Origin: Longitalea luteola
Lineage (GTDB): Bacteria > Bacteroidota > Bacteroidia > Chitinophagales > Chitinophagaceae
Length of the DNA: 64,000 bases
Direction of reading: 5' to 3'
Assembly (NCBI RefSeq): GCF_017356035.1
Contig: NZ_JAFIQX010000016.1
Coordinates: 62,001-126,000 of the forward strand
The notes under the pieces are model-generated. The model did no database searches and was not told the origin of the DNA. It saw only the letters and a program-made list of their open reading frames with translations. The translations under genes and the position numbers were made by a program. Each line of letters opens with the position of its first letter. Positions within the stretch are counted from its first letter, which is position 1. Shown piece by piece: positions 27,881 through 35,796 of the stretch.

Positions 27881-28258
27881 ATGCTCTGGAAAAATATTTT
27901 ACTGGTAGGTTTGGGAGGGAGCCTGGGCAGTATTGCACGTTTTTTGTGTCAGAAATACATTTATGCGTGGCATCCGCACCCTTTTCCCTTCGGAACCATG
28001 ATAGTAAATATTGCCGGATGTTTTATAATTGGTTTACTTTGTGCCCTGGCCGATAAAGGTAACCTGTTCACACCTGCGTGGCGTATATTGCTCACCACAG
28101 GATTTTGTGGCGGATTTACCACCTTCTCAACGTTTGCTTACGAGAACATTAGTCTCCTCAGAAATGGCGATATAATGTATTTCATGCTGTATACAGCTGC
28201 CAGTGTCATCCTCGGTTTGCTGGCCACCTGGCTGGGGATGTTATTAGTCGGTGCTTAG
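27881..28258 (+). CDS. crcB: CrcB/Fluc fluoride channel
   Basis: A 125-residue inner-membrane protein with four hydrophobic helices. Diagnostic motifs are GGSLGSIARF near the N-terminus, GTMIVNIAGCF and TTGFCGGFTTFSTF, the pore-lining segment of Fluc channels. These dual-topology dimers let F- leave the cell. The start is 2 bp after the small lipoprotein gene. The inorganic pyrophosphatase gene follows 72 bp on, a meaningful pairing because pyrophosphatase is a classic fluoride target. No fluoride riboswitch was found upstream. Confidence 0.94.
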   Translation: MLWKNILLVGLGGSLGSIARFLCQKYIYAWHPHPFPFGTMIVNIAGCFIIGLLCALADKGNLFTPAWRILLTTGFCGGFTTFSTFAYENISLLRNGDIMYFMLYTAASVILGLLATWLGMLLVGA

Positions 28259-28277
28259 TTAACTGACGATTGACCAA

Positions 28278-28311
28278 TTTGCCATATGAAGCAGAACTTA
28301 TTATAGATTTG
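28278..28311 (+). promoter_or_regulatory. predicted promoter of ppa
   Basis: TTTG at 28278-28281 and TAGATTTG at 28304-28311, spacing 22 bp. This matches the Bacteroidota TTTG / TAnnTTTG form (a little longer than the usual 19-21). The ATG is at 28331. Confidence 0.65.
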
Positions 28312-28330
28312 CTTAAATTTTAAACACAAT

Positions 28331-28873
28331 ATGATAACTGTTTCCCATCCCTGGCATGGCGTGCCTCCTGGTGATCAGGCTCCACGGATTGTAAATGCAG
28401 TCATTGAGATTCCGCAGGGTTCCAGGGCTAAATATGAGATCGATAAGGACAGCGGCTTATTAAAGCTCGACCGCATCATTTATTCTTCTTTCTACTATCC
28501 GTGTAATTATGGGTTTATACCGCAAACCTATGGCGACGATAAAGACCCACTCGATATACTGGTAATCACTTCTCAACCCGTACAGGCATTGTGCCTCATG
28601 GAAGCCAAGGTGATCGGCGTTATGCAAATGATCGACGGTGGCGATGCCGATGACAAGATCATTGCCGTAGCAGCCAATGACCCCAGCGTAAAACACTATA
28701 ATAACATTGAAGAAATACCGCCGCATTTCTTTGATGAATTACGCCACTTCTTCCAGGAGTATAAAACACTTGAAAATAAAACGGTACAGGTAAATGAGTT
28801 CGGCGATAAAGCCAAAGCGCTCGCCATTATTGAAGACGCATTGAAACTATACAAAGAGAACTTCCGAAAATAA
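28331..28873 (+). CDS. ppa: family I inorganic pyrophosphatase
   Basis: A 180-residue soluble enzyme that hydrolyses pyrophosphate to two phosphates, pulling biosynthetic reactions forward. Family I signatures are clear: [14 protein letters not shown] (substrate lysines), the [25 protein letters not shown] segment holding the metal aspartates (motif D-x-D-P-x-D), and [12 protein letters not shown]. The length is that of bacterial enzymes. It has its own predicted promoter, so it can be expressed apart from crcB. A strong hairpin terminator, shared with the convergent NlpC/P60 gene, follows. Confidence 0.96.
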   Translation: MITVSHPWHGVPPGDQAPRIVNAVIEIPQGSRAKYEIDKDSGLLKLDRIIYSSFYYPCNYGFIPQTYGDDKDPLDILVITSQPVQALCLMEAKVIGVMQMIDGGDADDKIIAVAANDPSVKHYNNIEEIPPHFFDELRHFFQEYKTLENKTVQVNEFGDKAKALAIIEDALKLYKENFRK

Positions 28874-28882
28874 TCAGCCGAT

Positions 28883-29018
28883 GTGCTAATTTGCTAATGT
28901 GCTAATTAGCTAATTACAATACAAAAAGCTGTTGCTACGCAACAGCTTTTTGTATTTGTATTCATTAGCACATCAGCTAATTAGCACATTAGCTAATCAG
29001 CTAATTAGCTAATCGTTT
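28883..29018. repeat. 8-bp arrays (GCTAATTA type) flanking a terminator
   Basis: A left arm of GTGCTAAT/TAGCTAAT units (28883-28915) and a right, complementary arm (28961-29018) enclose the perfect hairpin at 28919-28955. The right arm covers the stop codon of the convergent NlpC/P60 gene. Confidence 0.9.
28919..28955. terminator. bidirectional terminator between ppa and the NlpC/P60 gene
   Basis: A 17-bp perfect stem (ATACAAAAAGCTGTTGC / GCAACAGCTTTTTGTAT) with a TAC loop, A/T-rich on both outer sides. Confidence 0.95.
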
Positions 29019-29774
29019 AATGATCCGCAGCTGATGCGTTCTTACGCCGGTTTCTACATTCACGATACCGGCATTATCAATTTTATCGATACGCACATTA
29101 CCGGAAGAATGAATGATCTCATGATCGTTCAGCAGGATGCCAACATGTGTGATGCGTCCTTCGGCATTGTCAAAAAAAGCAAGGTCGCCACAGCGGGCCT
29201 CCTGCAAAAAGCCCACTACTTCGCCCTGCGTGGCCTGTAAATAAGCGTCGCGCAGCAGGGGAATATTAAAGAACCGGAACACCATCTGCGTGAAGCCGCT
29301 GCAATCGACCCCAAATACCGACCTGCCGCCCCACAGATACGGCGTATTTAAAAATAATTCAGCCCTTTCCCTGATCATTTCGGCTTGCGGTTTGGCGCCA
29401 TTGGCATGCCATGTGGCTGCATCGCGGTAATCGAGCTGCAATACACCTGAGAGCTGTTGCCGGTTCAAATCATTCAGCACTGGTATTCCCAAAGGTATAT
29501 GAGCCATTTTATTATTGATGGTAATCCTGCTGATCCATGCTGCTGTATAAAACTGCGATTCGTTGTTTTTCGTCCAGGTATCGATGAGCGCCAGCTGGCT
29601 GCGCTGGCACCAGCCTTCATAACCATCGTACAGGCACTGTATTTTGATGAAATCCTTTGCTTCTTCCAGCACAAGTGCTGCTTCTGCCAGTAACAACTGA
29701 CTGATCATTTCACTTTTGTGCGCCGCCTCGGCCCGTAAAGGCGCTACCGGTACTTTGCAAACAGCGTATGACAT
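29001..29774 (-). CDS. NlpC/P60 endopeptidase with SH3-like domains
   Basis: A 257-residue hydrolase. The N-terminal half has SH3-like modules (CKVPVAPLRAEAAHKSEMISQLL, then CLYDGYEGWCQRSQLALID), the second half the NlpC/P60 domain with FGVDCSGFTQMVF (catalytic Cys), then AFFDNAEGRITHVGI (catalytic His) and EIIHSSGNVRID. It would cut the gamma-D-Glu-DAP bond of peptidoglycan stem peptides, as YkfC-like enzymes do. No signal peptide is obvious, so it could process recycled muropeptides in the cytoplasm. The start at 29774 has AAAGGGAT just upstream; a longer frame exists. The last residues (LAN) are encoded by the repeat array. Confidence 0.88.
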   Translation of the reverse strand: MSYAVCKVPVAPLRAEAAHKSEMISQLLLAEAALVLEEAKDFIKIQCLYDGYEGWCQRSQLALIDTWTKNNESQFYTAAWISRITINNKMAHIPLGIPVLNDLNRQQLSGVLQLDYRDAATWHANGAKPQAEMIRERAELFLNTPYLWGGRSVFGVDCSGFTQMVFRFFNIPLLRDAYLQATQGEVVGFLQEARCGDLAFFDNAEGRITHVGILLNDHEIIHSSGNVRIDKIDNAGIVNVETGVRTHQLRIIKRLAN

Positions 29775-29795
29775 AGATCCCTTTTGATTTGAAAG

Positions 29796-29803
29796 CAAAA
29801 ATA
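29796..29803 (-). promoter_or_regulatory. predicted -7 element TATTTTTG for the NlpC/P60 gene
   Basis: Exact TAnnTTTG match on the minus strand, 22 bp upstream of the start at 29774. Confidence 0.45.
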
Positions 29804-29814
29804 TATCACTCATA

Positions 29815-30063
29815 AAAAATCCAAGAACCAAATATCAAGAACCAAATAAATTCCAAGAACCAAAGATCAGGAACCAAATAAACTCCAAAATCCAAATTCT
29901 AAGGATTTTATTATTGCGATTTGGATTTATTCTCTGGATATTGAGATTTGTTATTTGGGTTTTATTCTTTGGTTCTTGGGATTTGAGATTTGGAATTTAT
30001 TCTTTGGTTCTTGGGATTTGAGATTTGGAATTTATTCTTTGGTTCTTGGGATTTAGGATTTAT
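29815..30063. repeat. inverted 7-bp / 35-bp array (CCAAGAA, CCAAATA against TTTGGTT, CTTGGGA)
   Basis: A left arm of CCAAGAA/CCAAATA heptamers and a right arm built from a 35-bp (5 x 7) block repeated about three times with the complementary TTTGGTT and CTTGGGA units. It is the largest mirror-type array in the window and separates two divergent genes. Confidence 0.9.
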
Positions 30064-30173
30064 ATCAAGACACTCAATAAAGAAACAACAATTCCGTTAA
30101 GGGATGGCATCAAATATTTGTGGAACTTTGAACAGTTTGCATCTCAATAGTAAGAAAACAGCATTTTCGCATA

Positions 30174-30746
30174 GTGAAACCAGACCCTAATTCACATATC
30201 AGCGATCAGCAATTGCTCAACTCCTTTTATACCAGTCGCGACAACCACTGGCTGGGGATCTTACTGCAACGTTATACCCTTTTATTACTGGGTGTGTGCA
30301 TGAAATACCTCAAAAATGAGGAAGAGGCAAAAGATTGTGTTCAGCAGGTATTTCTGAAAGCCATTACCGAACTGCATAAGTACAAGGTGGAATATTTCAA
30401 AAGCTGGCTGTATATGGTGGCCAAGAACCATTGCCTGATGAAACTGCGCGATAAACAGGCCCGTACACCGGCAGAGATAAGGGACGAAATGGCCATTCCG
30501 CAGGAAGAAGAACCCGGACTGGCGCCTCACCTCGAAAAAGACCGCCAGCTGGAGCTGATGAACGATTGCCTGCAGGAACTGAACAAAGAACAAAAACAGT
30601 GCGTAACTTTGTTCTACCTTGAAAAGCGCTCGTACAACGAAATAGCCGATATCACCGGCTTTACGCTCATGCAGGTCAAAAGCTATATTCAGAACGGCAA
30701 ACGGAACTTAAAGATCTTACTGGAACGAAAACTAAACCAATCCTGA
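30174..30746 (+). CDS. ECF sigma-70 factor
   Basis: A 190-residue sigma factor: region 2 (about 20-90, EEAKDCVQQVFLKAITELHKY and SWLYMVAKNHCLMKLR) and region 4 (about 125-185, EKRSYNEIADITGFTLMQVKSYIQNGKRNLK). The reading frame starts with GTG at 30174 since no ATG lies in a suitable position. The next gene, 39 bp on, encodes a small membrane protein that looks like its anti-sigma factor, an arrangement different from the FecR pairs elsewhere. Regulon unknown. Confidence 0.9.
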   Translation: MKPDPNSHISDQQLLNSFYTSRDNHWLGILLQRYTLLLLGVCMKYLKNEEEAKDCVQQVFLKAITELHKYKVEYFKSWLYMVAKNHCLMKLRDKQARTPAEIRDEMAIPQEEEPGLAPHLEKDRQLELMNDCLQELNKEQKQCVTLFYLEKRSYNEIADITGFTLMQVKSYIQNGKRNLKILLERKLNQS

Positions 30747-30785
30747 AAACACCGGTCTAATGAACATATACTGGCGACATGAACA

Positions 30786-31139
30786 ATGAATAACGATCTA
30801 CTGAACATATTATCCAATAGTAATAAAGACATTGACAACCAGAAGTTGATGGACTACCTGAGCGGCAAGCTGTCGGAACAGGAGAAACATGAAGTGGAAA
30901 TGTGGATGGTTGACAATGACTTTGAAAATGAAGCCGTGGAAGGACTCCAGCAAATGGCCGGCAATAAAAAGCTGGAAGGATATGTTGATCAGCTGAACAA
31001 AGAATTACACCAGTATATCAGACAAAAAAAAGACCGCCGCGAAAAAAGAAGGATCAACAACGGATTCTGGGTGTATGTTTCCATCGTCTTCATACTTATT
31101 ATCATTATTCTCGCCTATATGGTCATCAGCAGACTGTAG
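30786..31139 (+). CDS. small membrane anti-sigma-like protein
   Basis: A 117-residue protein with a soluble N-terminal helical part (DYLSGKLSEQEKHEVEMWMVDNDF resembles anti-sigma domains that begin bacteroidal regulators, split here for length into its key residues DYLSG..LSEQE) and one transmembrane helix at about 92-114. No zinc-binding H-x3-C-x2-C motif. Co-transcribed with the sigma gene before it, so probably its membrane anchor and inhibitor. The stop codon TAG is the first three bases of the following 7-bp array. Confidence 0.75.
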   Translation: MNNDLLNILSNSNKDIDNQKLMDYLSGKLSEQEKHEVEMWMVDNDFENEAVEGLQQMAGNKKLEGYVDQLNKELHQYIRQKKDRREKRRINNGFWVYVSIVFILIIIILAYMVISRL

Positions 31140-31203
31140 TTCACAGTTCAAAGTTCACAGTTCAAAGTTCAAAGTTTAAAGTTCACAGTTCATAGTTTAC
31201 AGT
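31137..31203. repeat. 7-bp array (TAGTTCA / CAGTTCA / AAGTTTA)
   Basis: Nine heptamers starting exactly at the stop codon of the anti-sigma-like gene. The far end lies 10 bp from the stop of the convergent deaminase gene. Confidence 0.9.
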
Positions 31204-31212
31204 TCCGGCCGG

Positions 31213-31689
31213 TCAATAAACGATCTTATCCGGCTTCTCATTCCATTCCTGAAAGACTTTCCCTGCATGCTCCCTTCCGAGGTTAACCATTTCAATTACC
31301 CGGTCATGCAGTGGGGCGGTTAATTCTCTATAAATAAGCGAATCATCGAACCCAACAGCGGCGGCATCGTGCCGCGTAGCGCCATAATACACTACTTTAG
31401 GTCGCGCCCAGTAAATAGCACCCATACACATGGGACAGGGTTCACAGGAAGTGTATATTTCGCAATCGGTGAGCTGAAAGGATTGTAAATTCTTACAGGC
31501 ATCGCGAATAGCCACTACTTCTGCATGTGCCGTTGGATCGTTGGAACTGGCCACGCTGTTACATCCCTGGCCAATGATCGTATCACCTTTTACAATAATA
31601 CATCCAAAGGGCCCGCCTACTCCATCGTTCATGCCCTGCCGGGCCAGGTCAACAGCCGCCTGCATAAATTGTAGTTCACGATCGGTCAT
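31213..31689 (-). CDS. nucleoside/guanine deaminase (CDA superfamily)
   Basis: A 158-residue zinc deaminase with HAEVVAI (zinc His and proton-shuttling Glu) and SCEPCPMCMGAIYWAR (zinc cysteines). The C-terminal segment, with ATRHDAAAVGFDD and a terminal Tyr, resembles the guanine deaminase subgroup (B. subtilis GuaD-like), which converts guanine to xanthine. An assignment to cytosine or tRNA adenosine deaminases is less likely but not excluded. The start at 31689 (MTDREL) is preferred over 31710. Convergent with the sigma/anti-sigma pair. Confidence 0.85.
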   Translation of the reverse strand: MTDRELQFMQAAVDLARQGMNDGVGGPFGCIIVKGDTIIGQGCNSVASSNDPTAHAEVVAIRDACKNLQSFQLTDCEIYTSCEPCPMCMGAIYWARPKVVYYGATRHDAAAVGFDDSLIYRELTAPLHDRVIEMVNLGREHAGKVFQEWNEKPDKIVY

Positions 31690-31732
31690 AATACTTTCAT
31701 TTGCTATCAAATTTAATTAAAAAGACGGAAGG

Positions 31733-31779
31733 CTCACCATTCACCATGCACCATTGACCACCATTGACCATTGCCGCTT
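31733..31779. repeat. 7-bp array (CACCATT / GACCATT)
   Basis: Short, slightly interrupted copy of the CACCATT family between the deaminase and M61 genes. Confidence 0.7.
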
Positions 31780-31798
31780 TTTCCTGTACCTTGTGCTT

Positions 31799-33673
31799 AT
31801 GACAAAAAGAATCCTCCTGTTCCTGGCCATACTAACTGTTTCGCATACATATGCCCAAAAGATCCATTATGTAGTTTCTTTTCCCAATATCGTTCATCAT
31901 GAAGCGAACATCAGTGTGGCTGCTTCCCAACTGCCTGCCGGTAAAGCCATCTTCCGCATGAGCCGTTCTTCCCCCGGCCGATACGCCACACATGAATTTG
32001 GCAAAAATGTATATGATGTAAAAGCGTTCGATCAACAGGGCAAGGCCATTACTGTCAACCGGATCGATGGCGATGTTTATGAGGTGCCCAAACAAAACGG
32101 TTATGTAAAAATTGAATATACCTTGTATGCCGCTTATCCCGATGGCACTTACTCGGGCATCGACCAAAGCAGCATACACTTGAATATGCCCTCTGCCTTC
32201 CTATGGATCAAAGGATTCGACAAAGCGCCTATCACCGTTACTTTCAATATACCCACTGATAAAAAATGGACGATCGCCACGCAGTTAAAACCTACGAACA
32301 ATCCGCATGAATTTACTGCACCGGGTTTGCAATACTTCATGGATTGTCCCACCAAGATCGGTAACCTGCACTGGAAAGAATGGACCCTGAAAAATCCAAA
32401 TGGTCAGAACTATACTTTCCGCCTGGCGCTGGAAGCACAGACTACCGATTCATTGGCAGCAGCATTTGCGGCCAAAATCAAACGCATTACAGAAGAAGAA
32501 CAGGCGATCTTTGGCGAGGTACCCGCTTTTGATTACGGCACTTATACTTTTATTGCCAGTATTAATCCTTATGTAGAAGACGATGGCATGGAGCATCGCA
32601 ATTCAACGATGATCTGCATTCCCACTCATTTCGATGGTAGTAATTACCTGTTGGGTGTTTTTGCCCATGAGTTCTTCCATTGCTGGAATGTAGAACGCAT
32701 TCGTCCGAAAACCCTGGAACCTTTCAACTTTGAAAAAAGCAACATGAGCAGCGAGCTGTGGTGTGCAGAAGGCTTTACGCAGTATTATGGCGACTTATCC
32801 CTTTGCCGCGCAGGATTGAAACCTTTGGAAGCACTGATGTTCTCGCTGGCCGGTTTAATAAACGCCAAAGAAGTGGCAGCCGGCGCCAAACGGTTCTCCC
32901 CCGTCGAAATGAGCCGTCATGCCGTTTTTGTAGATGCAGGTGTTTCGGTGGACCGCGCGAATTATGCTAACATGTACAGCTCTTATTATCCTTATGGCGG
33001 CGCTGTTGCACTGGCCCTGGACCTGCAATTGCGCTCGCAATTCAAGCTCTCATTAGATGATTACATGACCGCCTTATGGAAACGTTTTGGTAAAACGGAG
33101 ATCGCTTATACAGTTCCGGCACTGGAAGCTGTGCTGGCTGAACTTACCCGCGATAAAGCTTTTGCCAGGAATTTTTTCGCCAGCTATGTCTACGGCCACG
33201 AATCATTCAATTATGCACCGCTGTTGGAAAAAGCCGGTTTGGTCCTGAAAAAACAAGCTGCCGGTAAAGCCTGGGTTGGACAGGTAAACTTTAAGGAAGG
33301 CTCAACCATTATCAGCAACAATACTGTAGCCGGCACCCCGCTGTATAATGCCGGACTGGATTTTCAGGACGAGATCGTGCAGCTCGACGGCAAACTGGTA
33401 GCTACTCCCAATGATTTCAGGGACATCGTGAACAGCCATAAACCTGGTGACGTAATTGCGGTTCAGTATAAACACCGGGGTGATATCAAAGAAACGAACA
33501 TCACGCTCGCAGAGAACCCCGCTTATGCGCTGATGACGTATGAGCAAAGCGGTTTGACAGTAACCAAAGAAATGCTGGCTTTCAGGAAGAGCTGGCTGGG
33601 AACGAAAACGGCAATTGACAATCGACAATCGGGAAACGCAGACGTGAAACGGCAGACGGCAGACGGCCAATAA
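31799..33673 (+). CDS. M61 family metallopeptidase with PDZ domain
   Basis: A 624-residue periplasmic zinc peptidase (signal peptide to HTYAQ, about residue 18). An N-terminal beta-sandwich precedes the catalytic domain with HEFFH at 290-294 and ELWCAEGFTQYYGDL downstream. A PDZ domain near residues 510-590 recognises peptide ends. M61 enzymes (glycyl aminopeptidase type) act on peptides with N-terminal Gly or Ala. The start at 31799 matches a signal peptide; upstream codons are repeat-like. The final residues after KSWLGTK appear to be encoded by the 7-bp repeat array, an unusual tail. Confidence 0.9.
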   Translation: MTKRILLFLAILTVSHTYAQKIHYVVSFPNIVHHEANISVAASQLPAGKAIFRMSRSSPGRYATHEFGKNVYDVKAFDQQGKAITVNRIDGDVYEVPKQNGYVKIEYTLYAAYPDGTYSGIDQSSIHLNMPSAFLWIKGFDKAPITVTFNIPTDKKWTIATQLKPTNNPHEFTAPGLQYFMDCPTKIGNLHWKEWTLKNPNGQNYTFRLALEAQTTDSLAAAFAAKIKRITEEEQAIFGEVPAFDYGTYTFIASINPYVEDDGMEHRNSTMICIPTHFDGSNYLLGVFAHEFFHCWNVERIRPKTLEPFNFEKSNMSSELWCAEGFTQYYGDLSLCRAGLKPLEALMFSLAGLINAKEVAAGAKRFSPVEMSRHAVFVDAGVSVDRANYANMYSSYYPYGGAVALALDLQLRSQFKLSLDDYMTALWKRFGKTEIAYTVPALEAVLAELTRDKAFARNFFASYVYGHESFNYAPLLEKAGLVLKKQAAGKAWVGQVNFKEGSTIISNNTVAGTPLYNAGLDFQDEIVQLDGKLVATPNDFRDIVNSHKPGDVIAVQYKHRGDIKETNITLAENPAYALMTYEQSGLTVTKEMLAFRKSWLGTKTAIDNRQSGNADVKRQTADGQ

Positions 33674-33754
33674 GCAATAGACAATCGTCAATCGACAATC
33701 GACAAACCGACAATAGCCAATAGGCAGTTGGCAGTTGGCAGTAAATGCAGGCGG
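33610..33754. repeat. 7-bp array (CGACAAT / GCAGACG / GGCAGTT)
   Basis: About 20 heptamers. The first nine lie inside the 3' end of the M61 gene, the rest after its stop codon. Confidence 0.85.
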
Positions 33755-33790
33755 CAGGAGTTCAGTTATTAATTTGAAATATAGCGAGCC

Positions 33791-33849
33791 CATTCACCAT
33801 TGACCATTCACCATTCACAATTGACCATTCACCATTCACCATTCACCAT
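33791..33849. repeat. 7-bp array (CACCATT / GACCATT)
   Basis: Eight heptamers directly upstream of the predicted promoter of the next gene. Confidence 0.88.
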
Positions 33850-33861
33850 TTTTCCCCATAG

Positions 33862-33892
33862 TTTGCCATTTTTAATAATGTGTTTACCTTTC
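33862..33892 (+). promoter_or_regulatory. predicted promoter
   Basis: TTTG at 33862-33865 and TACCTTTC at 33885-33892 (one mismatch to TAnnTTTG), spacing 19 bp, start codon at 33911. Confidence 0.55.
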
Positions 33893-33910
33893 CCGTCCAA
33901 AACACTGCGT

Positions 33911-34618
33911 ATGAAAAAAATTGCCTGCCTGATGGGAGCCTGTTATTCCCTCTTTTCGTGTAAACCACCCATTTACAGTTATGTCCCGGCAACCATGAAC
34001 ACAACGGCCTATAGCCGGGCCGGCGAAGGGCAGTTCGGATTTATGTTCGGATCTCCCGGCATCGCGGCAAAAGGAGGCGTTGCCATAACCAGGAACATCA
34101 GTGTAAATGCATGGGGAGCTACCCTGCCCTCCGGCAACGATGATTATGGCAGCAGGGAAGCCGAATTTTCGCTAGGCATACAAACCAATCCGAACCACAA
34201 CAATGGCGTTACAAGCTTCTACCTGGGCATGAGCACCGGCAGTAATGAAAAGAAAAGAACGGAGTTAGACGGAAATTTCTACCGCACCTTCCTCCAGATA
34301 CAACGGTCTGCCATTGATAAACCATTGGGCAGCGCCCGCCTCGACGCCCAGTTTGGACTCCGCGTAAATTATATATCGTATGAAGGCAACAGGGGTGATC
34401 TGCCTTTTAATGATTACCGTTGGTATTATGAGCCTTATTTTGGCATCAACGTCGGTGGCAAGAATGTGCGCTTTGAACTGTTACAGGGAATTGCTTTTAA
34501 AAACACCGGTGAATGGAATCACGGCCTACGGATATTTCCGTATTTCGGCCATATCGGGATGTTAGTGAAGATCCGGAAACATAGAGAAGCGGTGAGTCAG
34601 GGAAAGTCGCCATGGTAA
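33911..34618 (+). CDS. lipoprotein of unknown function
   Basis: A 235-residue protein with signal sequence MKKIACLMGACYSLFSC; Cys17 is the likely lipidation site. The rest (GEGQFGFMFGSPGIAAKGG, SVNAWGATLPSG, then alternating aromatic segments to YFGHIGMLVKIRK) looks beta-rich, perhaps an outer-membrane-associated barrel. Family not recognised. The start at 33911 fits a promoter at 33862-33892; the longer frame to 33800 is repeat sequence. A 7-bp array begins about 10 bp after the stop. Confidence 0.65.
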   Translation: MKKIACLMGACYSLFSCKPPIYSYVPATMNTTAYSRAGEGQFGFMFGSPGIAAKGGVAITRNISVNAWGATLPSGNDDYGSREAEFSLGIQTNPNHNNGVTSFYLGMSTGSNEKKRTELDGNFYRTFLQIQRSAIDKPLGSARLDAQFGLRVNYISYEGNRGDLPFNDYRWYYEPYFGINVGGKNVRFELLQGIAFKNTGEWNHGLRIFPYFGHIGMLVKIRKHREAVSQGKSPW

Positions 34619-34626
34619 AGAAATCG

Positions 34627-34715
34627 GCAAACGGCAGACGTGAAACGGCAAACGGCAAATCAATCGGCAATCGTCAATCGTCAAACGGCAGACGGCAGAC
34701 GTGAAACGGCAAACA
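34627..34715. repeat. 7-bp array (CGGCAAA / CGGCAGA / CGTGAAA)
   Basis: Thirteen heptamers, same family as 33610-33754. Confidence 0.85.
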
Positions 34716-34752
34716 CGCTAATCATAACGCTCACTTTATTCCGACGCCTCAT

Positions 34753-34850
34753 TAACTGAATAACTCAATAACTGAATAACTCAATAACTGAATAACCCAA
34801 TAACTGAATAACTCAATAACTGAATAACTCAATAACTGAATAACTCATCA
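34753..34850. repeat. 8-bp array (AACTGAAT / AACTCAAT)
   Basis: Alternating octamers (16-bp higher-order period), ending exactly at the stop codon of cutC (34848-34850). Confidence 0.92.
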
Positions 34851-35576
34851 ACCAGCCTTTGCCAGCACATCGAGTATCTTCCTTAGTTCTTCCTCGTTAG
34901 CAATATACCAGGGGCCTGCATCTGTGATAGCCGGGTTGCGGAAAGTTACCGGGTCGGGCGCGGTTATTCGGGCAGAGGTATGAAATTCGGTTGCCCCTGT
35001 TCCATCGATCAGGGTTTGAATATTGCCCGAACGCACGCCGGCTCCGGGCATTATAATAATGCGGCCGGCAGCCTGTTGTACCAGTTGCCCCAGCAGCGCC
35101 ATACCTTCAGGCGCAGTCGATTGTTGTCCACTCGTTAAAATGCGCTCACATCCGCAGTCGATGATTTCTTCCAGCGCCTGTAAAGGATCGGGTGTGGCAT
35201 CGAATACGCGGTGACAGGTTACGCCCATCGGGTAGGCCCATTCAACGATTCGCTTCAAACGTTCTGTGTCTATCTCGCCATTCTGTTTGTGCACACCGGT
35301 TGAAATACCATCGCAGCCCAGTTGTTTGCACAACAGGATATCCTGTTTTATCACAGCAAATTCATCTTCATCGTAAAAGAAGTTACCACCGCGCGGCCTG
35401 ATGATCGGGTATAAGGCAATGCCGATCTTCTCACGGGTTAGTTTAATGGTTCCATACGAAGGCGTAGTGCCGCCATCTGCCGGGTTCTCGCATAATTCTA
35501 CCCGCCTCGCTCCAGCCTTTTCGGCAATGACAGCTGATGGTAAATTGAATGCGCAAACTTCTAATATGTGAGGCAT
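34848..35576 (-). CDS. cutC: CutC family protein
   Basis: A 242-residue TIM-barrel protein. Conserved CutC segments are present: EVCAFNLPSAVIAEKAGA, RVELCENPADGGTTPS, RPRGGNFFYDEDEF, GVTCHRVFDATPDP and MPGAGVRSGN. CutC was named for copper tolerance in E. coli, but its biochemical role is uncertain and many bacterial copies have no copper link. It is a lone gene here, cytoplasmic (no signal peptide). Confidence 0.93.
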   Translation of the reverse strand: MPHILEVCAFNLPSAVIAEKAGARRVELCENPADGGTTPSYGTIKLTREKIGIALYPIIRPRGGNFFYDEDEFAVIKQDILLCKQLGCDGISTGVHKQNGEIDTERLKRIVEWAYPMGVTCHRVFDATPDPLQALEEIIDCGCERILTSGQQSTAPEGMALLGQLVQQAAGRIIIMPGAGVRSGNIQTLIDGTGATEFHTSARITAPDPVTFRNPAITDAGPWYIANEEELRKILDVLAKAG

Positions 35577-35628
35577 GGTTGTTATTGTCTATCGATTAAT
35601 TGAAACATATTTGGTCCAATGGAACAGT

Positions 35629-35789
35629 TGCAGGTTACAAGATACAGGTACCGGGTACCGGTTTCCGGTTCGCGAGGCCCTGCATTTCAAACTGCCTGAA
35701 AGTTGTCAGGCTGTCCCGATTTTTTGCCCCGTAACAGGTAACCGGCAATTGCTTTACCCTGAAACCTGCAACCTGGAACTTGTAACAGC
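35629..35789. repeat. inverted 7-bp array (GTTGCAG / GTTACAA against CCTGCAA / CTTGTAA)
   Basis: The left arm also contains GTACCGG units, so two families meet here. The right arm (35758-35789) ends about 8 bp from the stop codon of the asparaginase gene. Confidence 0.8.
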
Positions 35790-35796
35790 TTATTAA

